Shown here: positions 36,282-45,881 of the stretch, piece by piece
Layout: every line of letters begins with the position of its first letter
Numbering within the stretch: the stretch's first letter is position 1
Assembly: GCA_011364925.1 (NCBI GenBank)
Contig: RDOA01000002.1
Location: forward strand, 1 to 64,000
Reading direction: 5' to 3'
Length of the DNA stretch: 64,000 nucleotides
Origin: Promethearchaeota archaeon
GTDB lineage: Archaea; Asgardarchaeota; Lokiarchaeia; Sigyniarchaeales; SOKP01
Notes under the pieces: generated by a model
Database searches by the model: none
What the model saw: the letters and a program-made list of their open reading frames with translations, nothing else
Told to the model about the DNA's origin: nothing
Translations under genes and position numbers: made by a program

Positions 36282-37370
36282 TTAAATTTTAATCTTTATG
36301 TCCCATTTAGCTAAAAGCATAGCGATTCCTGCTTCAATTGCGATTGGTAGAACTCCCACAAGGATCATGACTATAAAGGGATTCGCAACACGTAGCTCTG
36401 CTCCAAAAAGACCTATCGCAAGATCGAACACGAATGTGAATATAAACAAGAGTAACATATTTCTACCCATTTCTGAAAGCACTGGTACTTTAAACTCCAA
36501 TTTTTCAAAACCGTAGAAAACTGCGATTAAGAAGCCAGACGTTGCAATTGCTAAACAAGCAAGGGAAGTTGTCGCGTCGTGATGTTCCGCTGGCTGGATC
36601 CAATCAAAACAATAGAAAATAATTATGAAAATTGTAGATACTGGTAATATTCTCTTTTTAAAACCAACTTTAGGGTCATTGGAGTCCATTTTATACCATT
36701 GAGAGAAACAAGTCGCCGCAATAGCAATAGCGGCATGGTTCAAAGAATTAAACGGAAAAGGAATAGTTCCGCCACCAAATCCCTTGTGTTCGAATACTGG
36801 AAGTGTATACAAAACTGCGTGAATAATCAAGATTCCAAGACTTACACATAATCTCTTGTCAGCACTCTTAGGCATCAAATAAGTGAGTAAATATGCAGCA
36901 AAACTCCCTATTGCTATATTTGCTAAAGTACCATACCATAATACTTCATCCCACGGAATTCCATCACCAGAAAGTAAACCTCCAAATAATCCATTAACTA
37001 AAAATGCTAGACAATATAATATTGCCACGCGTATAATTCCGTGTTTCCAAGCAGCTCTAACGCCCTTTTTTTCTCTTCTACTTGTAAAAGCTAAATAAGC
37101 AACAAAACCTAAAACAAACATAAAAATTTGCTGACCGATGTCAATAATAGTAATTAAAGCAGGATTTCCGTTGTAATATTTAAAACCATGGTTTAAAAGA
37201 GGAGGTCCTACTGGAGGAATGGAACCTGGAAAATTACCTGATAATGGCCAAGTAATCACCGATATAATGAGGAAAATTATAATCAATCCTCGAAATTGAT
37301 CTAACCACTCGTACCGCACATGCAATTTCTTCTTATTTAATTTTTCTTCTTTAGTTGCTTCTTCTGTCAT
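36282..37370 (-). CDS. Membrane acyltransferase-like protein (HGSNAT/YeiB-like)
   Basis: 362 residues with about ten hydrophobic segments. The opening RYEWLDQFRGLIIIFLIIS matches the R-x-x-x-LDxxRGxxI start of heparan-alpha-glucosaminide N-acetyltransferase (DUF1624/DUF5009)-like and acyltransferase-3-like membrane enzymes, which move acyl groups to sugars on the outer face. A conserved EHHDATTS stretch lies in a loop near 265. It stands alone between two 100-160-base gaps. Substrate unknown. Confidence 0.65.
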   Translation of the reverse strand: MTEEATKEEKLNKKKLHVRYEWLDQFRGLIIIFLIISVITWPLSGNFPGSIPPVGPPLLNHGFKYYNGNPALITIIDIGQQIFMFVLGFVAYLAFTSRREKKGVRAAWKHGIIRVAILYCLAFLVNGLFGGLLSGDGIPWDEVLWYGTLANIAIGSFAAYLLTYLMPKSADKRLCVSLGILIIHAVLYTLPVFEHKGFGGGTIPFPFNSLNHAAIAIAATCFSQWYKMDSNDPKVGFKKRILPVSTIFIIIFYCFDWIQPAEHHDATTSLACLAIATSGFLIAVFYGFEKLEFKVPVLSEMGRNMLLLFIFTFVFDLAIGLFGAELRVANPFIVMILVGVLPIAIEAGIAMLLAKWDIKIKI

Positions 37371-37536
37371 TTTATATCAAATTTCCATTTGATTTCAGTT
37401 TATAAAAGTAAATTTTGTATTTACTAGTTTCGATGCTTTTACATTTAAAAGTATCTCCTCAAAAAAGAGTAAACTTATTATAAGATTAGAACGAAATAAA
37501 ATTATTTTAATAGATTATTAAAAAAGCGTGGTAAAT

Positions 37537-38994
37537 ATGAAGAAAAGAGAGTTGGTTTCTATATTTTTCTTATTATCATTAATTCTTATCATTATAATGG
37601 ACAGTGCTCTATTTCTACCCAACGAAATATTAATTATTGCTGATTTGGGAATACAAATTAATGCCATTGGTATTATTATAAGCATTTATACAATTGTAAA
37701 CGGTATCTCTATTTTAGTGTTTGGTTATTTAACCGATACGATTGATAGAAGGAAAATTTTAATCTTAGCAGGAGCAATGTGGTCAATTACGGCAATATTG
37801 CACCTCTTTGTCGAACAATTTTGGCAGTTGCTCCTTGTCAGAATTGTAGCAGCTATCGCAGTAAGTGTAACTACTCCGCTTGTAGTTTCGTATTTATCTG
37901 ATATAATCTCGTCAGATTCTCGCTCAAAATCTTTCGCATTTTGGGGTTTGGTATCAAATATTGGGACATTAGCAGCAGCAGTATTAGCGTTAGCATTTAA
38001 TGTAATTAATTTCGAAGCTATACCTGAGATATATACGACGCTTCCCCAACAAGTCGGTTATATTGTACTTACATATCCAAATGAGCTTTATACTTGGCGT
38101 TTACCCTATTTTTATCTTGGGATTATTGCTCTTATCTTAACAGCTTTTAATTTCTTCGTTACCATAGAGCCTAAAAGGGGAGCAAAAGAAAAACAATTTA
38201 AAAAAGTTTTTTTAGATGATAGCTTCCGTTATTCCTACAAAATTAAATTTTCAGATTTAAAATTCATCTTCAAAAGGAAGTCAAACTTCTTCCTTATATT
38301 TAACTTCTTTGATGTGATTGCTTCAGGATTAATATTAGCTTATCTTTTCCCATATATTAATGTTGATCTTCGCGCTAATGTAAGTAATATCAAAATTATT
38401 ATTCTATTTCTTTTTATAATAATCATGGGGTTAATTGTTGGACAATTTTGGCTTGCTCATTGGGGAGATAAAAGGGTTAAGCGAGGAGATCTTTCCGGAA
38501 GGGTAAAAGTCGCAGTTATTTGTTCGATTTTGAATTTACCATTCTTTTTAATTGGATTTGCTATGACTCCCAACATTGCAAATTCAACTTTTTTCTTTGG
38601 AATTTTAGCGGTCAATGAAATTGAATTTTGGGTTTTATGGCTAGTCTATTGTACACTCCTTGGTTTAGGTCTTGCTTTTACTATGGGAATTGGTCCCAAT
38701 TGGTATAGTTCTCTTATCGATGTTAATTTTCCGGAGAACCGAGGTACTATGGTTGCCGTTGGATCTTTTGTTGATTCTATAGGGCGAGCTTTAGGGGCAG
38801 CAATAGGAGGTTTCATGTATACTTTCACAGGAAGTTTTTCTGCTACTATCTTTTGGTCGCTTCTAATATTTGGGATATTCTCAACTTGTCTTTGGATTCC
38901 GCTTTTCTTTACCGCTAAGAAAGATTATTTAGCAATTAACAAAGAAATGGAGTTAAGAGCGTTATCACTAAGCAAAAGACAAACTGAAGCCTAA
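37537..38994 (+). CDS. Major facilitator superfamily transporter
   Basis: 485 residues with 12 predicted spans. The loop after span two reads GYLTDTIDRRKILI, the MFS G-x-x-x-D-x-x-x-R-R/K signature. A long central loop near 210-240 is Lys-rich. ATG at 37537 is preferred over GTG 37528. The last four bases overlap the convergent membrane-protein gene. Substrate not assignable. Confidence 0.85.
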   Translation: MKKRELVSIFFLLSLILIIIMDSALFLPNEILIIADLGIQINAIGIIISIYTIVNGISILVFGYLTDTIDRRKILILAGAMWSITAILHLFVEQFWQLLLVRIVAAIAVSVTTPLVVSYLSDIISSDSRSKSFAFWGLVSNIGTLAAAVLALAFNVINFEAIPEIYTTLPQQVGYIVLTYPNELYTWRLPYFYLGIIALILTAFNFFVTIEPKRGAKEKQFKKVFLDDSFRYSYKIKFSDLKFIFKRKSNFFLIFNFFDVIASGLILAYLFPYINVDLRANVSNIKIIILFLFIIIMGLIVGQFWLAHWGDKRVKRGDLSGRVKVAVICSILNLPFFLIGFAMTPNIANSTFFFGILAVNEIEFWVLWLVYCTLLGLGLAFTMGIGPNWYSSLIDVNFPENRGTMVAVGSFVDSIGRALGAAIGGFMYTFTGSFSATIFWSLLIFGIFSTCLWIPLFFTAKKDYLAINKEMELRALSLSKRQTEA

Positions 38995-39773
38995 TGAGTC
39001 CTTAGTGCTTCTTCCTTAATTGAAAGCAATTTTTTGCTCCATTTTGGAAGGATGAATCCAATGTAAAAAAAGAAATTTGCTAAAACTAATAGTATTCTAA
39101 TTATTAGTAATAAAACAGGAGTCATCTCAATGATTGCATCGAAAATAGCAGAAATCCCAAAAAGTAAAAAACCTACGAAAAGAAACCTACCCTTCCATCT
39201 AATCTCGATATTTTCCTCCTTTTTCATAGAATTCAATGCAAAATGAACACCAGTTACACATGCGGTTAATATACTTACACCTAAAAATACCAATACAAAT
39301 CCCTTATAATCCATATCCATTAAATTTGTTGGATCGGGAAAAACACCTAGTAATGAGTTTATGGGTGCTCCTGGAGCGAAGATGAGAAAATAAAAGAGAT
39401 ACACTTCGAAAAAAATTGAAGCCACTCCATATATGAGTAGTAATAACTTCTTTTTATCTGGTTTTAAAGTAGTTGTGTAAACATTCAACCAAGCTAAAAT
39501 AGCAATAGGCACACCTACCATACCTACGAGAACATATACTGGGTAATTCAAGAATGCTCCTCGAGTGAGAACCCAATAAAGATATCCCACTCCACTAGAA
39601 TACCAAGGAGATGATGTAAAAACGATACATAAAAAGAAATTAAAGATTAAAAATTGTCTAGTTTTAATATATTTTATTAAAACGATTAAACTTAAAATAG
39701 TAGTTATTACGACTGAAATAAAGGCAGTTAAACCTGAAATTTGTGCTAATTCACTTAATACTTGAAAAATCAT
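38991..39773 (-). CDS. Hypothetical seven-span membrane protein
   Basis: 260 residues with about seven hydrophobic segments and short loops; no family recognised. The N-terminus is outside if the positive-inside rule (KYIKTRQF after span one) holds. It resembles in size and span pattern the protein at 61132-61857, and both may belong to an Asgard family of 7-TM proteins. It lacks the retinal-binding Lys context of rhodopsins. It overlaps the MFS gene end by four bases. Confidence 0.6.
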   Translation of the reverse strand: MIFQVLSELAQISGLTAFISVVITTILSLIVLIKYIKTRQFLIFNFFLCIVFTSSPWYSSGVGYLYWVLTRGAFLNYPVYVLVGMVGVPIAILAWLNVYTTTLKPDKKKLLLLIYGVASIFFEVYLFYFLIFAPGAPINSLLGVFPDPTNLMDMDYKGFVLVFLGVSILTACVTGVHFALNSMKKEENIEIRWKGRFLFVGFLLFGISAIFDAIIEMTPVLLLIIRILLVLANFFFYIGFILPKWSKKLLSIKEEALRTH

Positions 39774-39885
39774 TTTTTCTTCCTCGACTTTATTGATCCT
39801 CTAATCAAAAGTTAAAACTACCATAATAACAAAATTAAGTTAATTTAAATTTATTTTTCAGCAAAAAGAAATTAAATTAACAAAC

Positions 39886-40746
39886 TCAGTTTTTAAATAC
39901 ATTTATATCGAAAACTACATGGTATAAACCAGGACCATAACTTTTTACAAATCTTTTTGCTAATAAAACGCTTTCAAATCCGCTTGTTTTGGCAATATCT
40001 TTAAACTCATTAAATAAATCTAAATAACTCTCCTTATCAACGACTCCCTCATAATGATAAATTGTATCTTTCAACTTGGCTAGAGTTAATGCTTCGCTTA
40101 TAAAATCTTTTGGCGCTGGGAATATACCCATAATAACACGATCTGCTCTAACGCCTGCATTGCTTAACTTTATCGCTTCTTCCTTACTATCACCATTAAT
40201 TGCAGTTATAATCCCCTCGAAATGGTTAAGGCTAATATTTTTAACCAAAAATTTATAAGCTTCGGGATTCAACTCTATACTATAAATTTTTTTAGGTTTT
40301 GAGTGTTTAGCGATAGGTAAAGAAAAATAACCAATACCAGCAAACATATCAACGATTATTTCACCATCTTTTACTAAAGTTGCTAAATATTTGCGTTCAT
40401 TAATGTTTCCTTGACTGAACATTATTTTAGTGATATCAAATTGATATCTTATCCCATGTTCTTTATGCTCTACAATTGGATTTTCCTCTCCTAGTAGATA
40501 TTTTATATTTTCAGGTTCTCTAAATTGACCTTTAATCGCACCTAAATTTAGATATACTGATTTAACATAATTTGGCAATATTTCTAAGTATTTCTCAGCT
40601 ATTAGAGTCTTTTTTTCCATTAATTTAGGGTTAAGTTTTAAAATTACAATATGACCTATAGTCTGAAACCCTCTAGGTAATAGCGCTAGTTCTTCCTCTG
40701 TTAGTTCGTCTTTCAATTTTTCTTTTAAATTTGCCTTTGATCCCAT
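39886..40746 (-). CDS. taw2: tRNA wyosine-synthesis aminocarboxypropyltransferase (Taw2/TYW2-like; Trm5 relative)
   Basis: About 286 residues. An N-terminal LPRGFQTIGHIVIL segment and a SAM-binding VDMFAGIGYFSLPIAKH, then YSIELNPEA, place it in the Trm5/TYW2 family. Two marks favour TYW2 over Trm5: MFSQGNINER before the SAM domain, and DRVIMGIFPAP in place of the N-x-P catalytic motif of Trm5. TYW2/Taw2 transfers the aminocarboxypropyl group of SAM to the modified G37 of tRNA-Phe. ATG 40746 fits the family N-terminus; a TTG 17 codons upstream is also open. Confidence 0.78.
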   Translation of the reverse strand: MGSKANLKEKLKDELTEEELALLPRGFQTIGHIVILKLNPKLMEKKTLIAEKYLEILPNYVKSVYLNLGAIKGQFREPENIKYLLGEENPIVEHKEHGIRYQFDITKIMFSQGNINERKYLATLVKDGEIIVDMFAGIGYFSLPIAKHSKPKKIYSIELNPEAYKFLVKNISLNHFEGIITAINGDSKEEAIKLSNAGVRADRVIMGIFPAPKDFISEALTLAKLKDTIYHYEGVVDKESYLDLFNEFKDIAKTSGFESVLLAKRFVKSYGPGLYHVVFDINVFKN

Positions 40747-40873
40747 TTCCTTTCGTTCTACTGTAATGTCATTAGAATTAAATTTAATGTATATCAAACA
40801 TATTAAAATAAAGAAATATTTTACTTTTTAACTAAATTTACATCATGAATTTACTTAAAAATGATGAATAAAT

Positions 40874-42733
40874 ATGCCAAGTTTAGAAGATAAAGAATTT
40901 TTAGTAGATGAAAATAAAGTATGGTTTACTGAAGGATATTGGCCAGAGGGGGTTCCGCACCAGCTAAAGGATGTAGAAGAAGTCAAAATTCTACCATTGT
41001 GGGATTATTTCATAGATGCTGCTAATATGTATGAAACGTGGGATCAAGATTTATGTATTTTTGCCTATGGGCCATATATTGAACGCGTAAAACTTAAGAC
41101 TCTATTTGACTACGCGAAGAAATTTGGAACATTTCTCTATGATACCTTAGGAATTAGAAGGGGAGATGTGGTGGCAATTGATCTCCCAAACTCTATAAAT
41201 TTCGTTGTAGCCTATATGGGATGTCAATACATAGGTGCTGTAGCACAAGGGATAAATCCTACATATCGCCCTATGGAACTTTTACATTCTTTGACTATGA
41301 CAAAAGCGAAAGTATTAGTGCTAATGGATATGTTATACATAGCTGGCCCGAGTACAATTTTGCCGAAAACGAGTGTGAAATATTTAATTCCATCTAACTT
41401 TGTTGATTTTCTTACTGCTGATGAAGCGATTATTGAAAAATTAGGTATCCCGAATGCAAAAGATAAGATTCCCGATGAGACTGAGCACTACAAAATTTAC
41501 TGGATGGAAAAGATTATCAAAGAAACAGAACCAAAAGAAATAAAAGTTGAGATTGAACCTTGGACAGATCCTGCAGTCTATTTAATGACTGGGGGTACCA
41601 CGGGACTACCGAAAGTTGCGATGCTTTCACATGCTAATCTAAGTGCTAATCTAAATATGATTAAAGATTGGACAGGTATTGGAGCCGGTGTTGTGACCCT
41701 CGGTATTATCCCCTTCTTTCATAGTTTTGGTATGACATGTGTTATGAATGCTGCTCTTGGAATAGGAATGGTTATGCTACTCTTCCCAAAGCCACCCTCA
41801 GATGAAATTTTATGCGAAGCAGTAAATAGAATCGAAGCTCCAGAAGGAATGATATATACAGGTGTCGAAATGTGGTTTAAAAGGTTTACAGATTTTATAC
41901 AAGAGATGGGTGTCGATGAATTTAAGAAGAAGTATGATTTTTGGAAGAAACTAAAATACGCTACACAAGGTGCAGGTCCCTTACATTCTTATGTACAAGA
42001 GCCTTTTGAGTCAATATTTTGCCCTATTCGTGCTGGATATGGTTTAACGGAGAGTTCACCTGTTCACAGTGTTGCGCCTTTCTGGGGTCCAACTAAGGAT
42101 GGAAAACTAGGATTACCAGTACCAGGCGCAGATTGGGCAATATTTCCATCCGATAACTTTGAAGCAGGACCTATATGTGACGGAACTAAAGAACTTGGAG
42201 GTTTTGGAGTTGAAAATACAGGAGAAATATGTTTAGCAGGTCCACACATTATGTTAGGTTATTTAGGAGAACAAAAAGAACAAGAAGATAACTTAAAATA
42301 CTGGGGTGGAAAACGTTGGCTTCTTACCGGTGATATTGGCTTCATGGACGAAGATGGTTGGGTGGAAATCCGAGATCGTAAAAAATCTCTAATTAAAGTC
42401 TCTGGACATTCTGTATTTCCAAAGGAAGTTGAAGAACTTATGGGAAATCATCCTGCAATTGATGAGGTTGCAGTCGCTGGTTTACCAGATGATCAAACTG
42501 GAGAAAAAGTTAAAGCGTGGATAACTCTTAAGCAAGGTTATAAAGTAGGGAAAAATATTGAAGTTGAGGATATTAAAGCATGGTGTCTAGAAAACATGGC
42601 TAAATGGAAGACTCCTAGATTAATTGAAGTCGTTCGAAGCCTACCTGTTTCTCAGACTGGTAAAGTTCAGAGAAGAGAATTACAAGAAAAAGACTTAGAG
42701 AGATTAGAAAAAGGCAGAGATATCAAAGGTTAG
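40874..42733 (+). CDS. AMP-binding acyl-CoA ligase
   Basis: 619 residues, ANL superfamily. The P-loop MTGGTTGLPKVAMLSHANL is near 238-256, GYGLTESSP near 391, TGDIGFMDEDGW near 490, the hinge IRDRKKSLIKVSGHSVFP near 503 and the catalytic Lys in QTGKVQRRE near 600. It activates a carboxylic (probably medium or long fatty) acid with ATP and CoA. T12 at 42740-42751 is the terminator, and an M24 peptidase gene follows on the same strand. Together with the thiolase and MaoC genes it suggests fatty-acid use. Confidence 0.9.
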   Translation: MPSLEDKEFLVDENKVWFTEGYWPEGVPHQLKDVEEVKILPLWDYFIDAANMYETWDQDLCIFAYGPYIERVKLKTLFDYAKKFGTFLYDTLGIRRGDVVAIDLPNSINFVVAYMGCQYIGAVAQGINPTYRPMELLHSLTMTKAKVLVLMDMLYIAGPSTILPKTSVKYLIPSNFVDFLTADEAIIEKLGIPNAKDKIPDETEHYKIYWMEKIIKETEPKEIKVEIEPWTDPAVYLMTGGTTGLPKVAMLSHANLSANLNMIKDWTGIGAGVVTLGIIPFFHSFGMTCVMNAALGIGMVMLLFPKPPSDEILCEAVNRIEAPEGMIYTGVEMWFKRFTDFIQEMGVDEFKKKYDFWKKLKYATQGAGPLHSYVQEPFESIFCPIRAGYGLTESSPVHSVAPFWGPTKDGKLGLPVPGADWAIFPSDNFEAGPICDGTKELGGFGVENTGEICLAGPHIMLGYLGEQKEQEDNLKYWGGKRWLLTGDIGFMDEDGWVEIRDRKKSLIKVSGHSVFPKEVEELMGNHPAIDEVAVAGLPDDQTGEKVKAWITLKQGYKVGKNIEVEDIKAWCLENMAKWKTPRLIEVVRSLPVSQTGKVQRRELQEKDLERLEKGRDIKG

Positions 42734-42739
42734 TTAGTA

Positions 42740-42751
42740 TTTTTTTTTTTT
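42740..42751 (+). terminator. T12 terminator after the acyl-CoA ligase
   Basis: A run of twelve T seven bases after the stop codon, typical of archaeal intrinsic termination. Confidence 0.5.
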
Positions 42752-42816
42752 ATTTTTCATTATATTTTATTTTTAACTCATATTATACTTGAACTAATAC
42801 ATAAGAAGATGTAAGC

Positions 42817-44034
42817 ATGAGTTTATCAGAATTATCTGTCAGCGAGAAATTGAAAATTGTTGGGGAAAAACACTCTCAAATTTATGAAATTATGAGTTCA
42901 AATCAAATTGATTGTTGGATTATCTTCACTCGAGAAACCGAAACAACTCCAGATTCCATTATGGAATTTGTTGTAGGAAACGATATAGTTTTGCAATCAG
43001 CATTCATCTTTGCAATTTATCAGAATGAGTTAAAAAAATATGCCATAGTTGGCAGTTTCGACGCTAACACAGAAAAAGAGAAGGGTTTATGGGACGAAGT
43101 GATTGGATATGGGCACGGTATTAAAGAACACTTGCAAGACAAACTTAAGATGTTAAATCCAGAGAAAATCGCCTTGGATTATTCTTTAAATGATGTTTCC
43201 GCAGACGGGCTAACACATGGGATGTACTTAATCCTAGAAGATTTACTAAAAGAATATTCTGATAGGTTTTTTAGTGCTGAGCCAATAATCCGAGCAGTTA
43301 GAGGCAGAAAAACACAGACAGAACTAAAATTGATAACTGAGGCGTGTAGGATTACCGAGGAAATTAATAGTCAAATTACCGCATATTTAAGGGTTGGTAT
43401 GAGTGAATTAGAAATCCAAAGTAAGTTTTATGAACTCGTTGAAAAGTATAATGTAGGTTATGCTTGGAAAAAACACCAAAATCCTATGTGCGATGCAGGA
43501 CCCGATAAAGAATTTGGACATGTATCACCTCAGCCTAATTCCTATACTAAATCAGGTTATACACTTCATAATGATTTTGGTGTGAAATATAAAGGGTATT
43601 GCTCTGATCTTCAACGAATGTGGTTTTTTGGAAGTAAAGAAGAGGTTCCTCAAGAGCTACGAGATGGGATTGACACAATTGTTCAGGCTATACAACTTTC
43701 TGCTGAAAAGATTAAACCGGGTGTTGAAGGATGGGAGATTGACAAGATTGCTCGTGATTTTATCGTAAGTAAGGGATACAAAGAGTATATGCACGGTCTA
43801 GGTCACCCAGTGGGGATTAAAGCCCATGATGGGGGCGGATTAATGGGACCCCTCTGGGAGCGCTATGGTGAATTACCTAAGACTCAATTAGAAGAAGGGC
43901 AAGTATTTACATTAGAACCAAGCCTCTGGACTAAAAATTATGGAATGATTGCATTAGAAGAAATGGTAATGATAACAAAGACAGGATGCAAATTCATTGT
44001 TGAACCTGCTCATGATTTTTTATACATCGATTAA
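42817..44034 (+). CDS. M24-family metallopeptidase (Xaa-Pro aminopeptidase-like)
   Basis: 405 residues, pita-bread fold. An N-terminal creatinase-like domain covers about 1-170. The five metal ligands are visible: Asp in NDFGVKYKGYCSD (two), His in GLGHPVGIKAH, Glu in FTLEPS and Glu in ALEEMV. It removes N-terminal residues before proline or cleaves a related bond, probably in the cytosol. GAAGATG is the ribosome site. It converges on the FGGY kinase gene. Confidence 0.9.
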   Translation: MSLSELSVSEKLKIVGEKHSQIYEIMSSNQIDCWIIFTRETETTPDSIMEFVVGNDIVLQSAFIFAIYQNELKKYAIVGSFDANTEKEKGLWDEVIGYGHGIKEHLQDKLKMLNPEKIALDYSLNDVSADGLTHGMYLILEDLLKEYSDRFFSAEPIIRAVRGRKTQTELKLITEACRITEEINSQITAYLRVGMSELEIQSKFYELVEKYNVGYAWKKHQNPMCDAGPDKEFGHVSPQPNSYTKSGYTLHNDFGVKYKGYCSDLQRMWFFGSKEEVPQELRDGIDTIVQAIQLSAEKIKPGVEGWEIDKIARDFIVSKGYKEYMHGLGHPVGIKAHDGGGLMGPLWERYGELPKTQLEEGQVFTLEPSLWTKNYGMIALEEMVMITKTGCKFIVEPAHDFLYID

Positions 44035-44103
44035 GGAAAAGAATAAAGGTTCGTTGCTTTTTAACGCTTAAATTTGAATAAAAAGCTTAAATTTGTAATT
44101 GCC

Positions 44104-45729
44104 TCATTCGTTTAAGCGTTTATACGTTTTTTTCATAATTTTATAAATGTTTGTAAATTCATTAAAGAGTTTGTTGTATACCGCTCTGTTTTCTGGATTT
44201 GGTGTAAATATATTTGAATATTGAATTAAGTCAGGAATTTGATCCCAAGTTAGATATCCAAGCCCAACCGCTGCAATAAAAGCAGCTCCACGCGCATTTG
44301 CTTGTATCGGATCTTTTACTTGCTTTATTGTTCTATTGAGAACATCAGCAAAAATTTGACACCAGATGTTACTCGTAGCTCCACCACCGATCATACTTAC
44401 TTCTGGTATAACTATGTCATTTTTAGTCATTCCGGGATTTTCTTTAATTTTCTTCTTTTGGATAAATTTCTCAAGATAAATAAACAACCAATTAATATTA
44501 TACGCAACCCCTTCAAATATAGCTCTAATTAAATGTTCTCTTGACATTTCTAAAGAGAGGTTGTAAATACCCCCCCTTATTGTACTATCGTCCACTGGTG
44601 ATCGTTCTCCAATAAGCCAAGGAGTAAAAATTAGATTATTTGAACCAGCAGGTACATTCTCGACCATTCTATCAAAAATCTTATACACATCTGGTACTGC
44701 TTCTTCTCTTAGTAATTCATCTTTATGATATAAAATGTTGTCCCTTAGAAATGATAATGCTCCTCCAGCAATTTCCTGTTCATTAACAGCCATATATCTG
44801 CCGGGAATTCCTGAAGCAATCGCACCAATATCATGAAATATATCAGTATTTTTAAAAGGTATATGGCACACAACCCAATCACTCGTACCAATGTAAATAT
44901 GGGTATCATAGTTTCTCACAGCACCCGATCCTATCGCTGCGGATGGAACATCAGGAGCTCCTGCTATAACTTTTGTATTTTTATCCAATCCCAGTTCATT
45001 AGCAACTTCTGCTGTGATTGAACCCAGAACATCGGTGGAATTTATTAAATCGGAGGGTAATTTACTCTGATCTAATTTGCACATTTTAAGTAATTTTTTA
45101 GAATATTCTATCTTGTTAATATTTCTAATATCAGTTAACCAATGTACTCCTATAGTCGTATAAGAAGAAGCAAACTTTCCAGTTAATCTTAAATTAATAT
45201 AATCCTGTGGTTCCAAAAACATATATGTTTTATTATAAATGTCTGAATATTCATTTTTTATCAATAACATGTGTGCTATAGGATCCTTACCACTTAAACC
45301 CGGAGCACCGCCAGTTCTTTTTACCCATTTTAATGCTTTAATGATATTCATTCCAGAAAATTTTATTAAACCTTTATAAACCTCTTTTATGTAGGGAGCT
45401 CCTCTTGTATCCATCCATATTACCGCGTTCATTAAATGGTTCCCATTCTCATCTAATGGAACTGTACCAGACCATTGACTTGTATTGGAAATGCCTACGA
45501 TATCTTTGACTGAGACATGTCCATTCGCTATGACCTTTTTTGATGTATTAACAATTGCGTTCCACCAATCTTCAGGATCCTGTTCGACGCCCCCTCCTTT
45601 TTCTACATGTAATGGGACTTCTTGAAAAGCCCAATCGATAACATCACCATGAGTTGAGACTATAGCAGTCTTTGGTCCGCCTGTACCATGATCTATAGCA
45701 AGTATGTATTTCTTTTCTGAATCTGACAT
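44104..45729 (-). CDS. FGGY-family carbohydrate kinase (xylulokinase-like)
   Basis: 541 residues. The actin-fold phosphate loop AIDHGTGGPKTAI is at the start, Trp/Asp residues in EQDPEDWW follow, and VIWMDTRGAP is the substrate strand. GTSDWVVCH marks the second phosphate loop, and GGGATSNIWCQIFADVLN is the C-terminal FGGY signature. It phosphorylates a sugar or polyol with ATP. The subgroup (xylulose, glycerol or other) cannot be fixed. It does not sit beside the pathway genes at either end of the window. Confidence 0.88.
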   Translation of the reverse strand: MSDSEKKYILAIDHGTGGPKTAIVSTHGDVIDWAFQEVPLHVEKGGGVEQDPEDWWNAIVNTSKKVIANGHVSVKDIVGISNTSQWSGTVPLDENGNHLMNAVIWMDTRGAPYIKEVYKGLIKFSGMNIIKALKWVKRTGGAPGLSGKDPIAHMLLIKNEYSDIYNKTYMFLEPQDYINLRLTGKFASSYTTIGVHWLTDIRNINKIEYSKKLLKMCKLDQSKLPSDLINSTDVLGSITAEVANELGLDKNTKVIAGAPDVPSAAIGSGAVRNYDTHIYIGTSDWVVCHIPFKNTDIFHDIGAIASGIPGRYMAVNEQEIAGGALSFLRDNILYHKDELLREEAVPDVYKIFDRMVENVPAGSNNLIFTPWLIGERSPVDDSTIRGGIYNLSLEMSREHLIRAIFEGVAYNINWLFIYLEKFIQKKKIKENPGMTKNDIVIPEVSMIGGGATSNIWCQIFADVLNRTIKQVKDPIQANARGAAFIAAVGLGYLTWDQIPDLIQYSNIFTPNPENRAVYNKLFNEFTNIYKIMKKTYKRLNE

Positions 45730-45881
45730 AATTAATATTAATGTTGTTAAGGTAAATAAAGATTATTTGAACCTTAGATTTAGATTATTAATGGAACAGC
45801 AAAAAATACTTAAATATAAATAATTTTAGTTTTATCATTTTATTTGCTCAGATAAGGGTTAAGGTTTTACTTTTTCATATT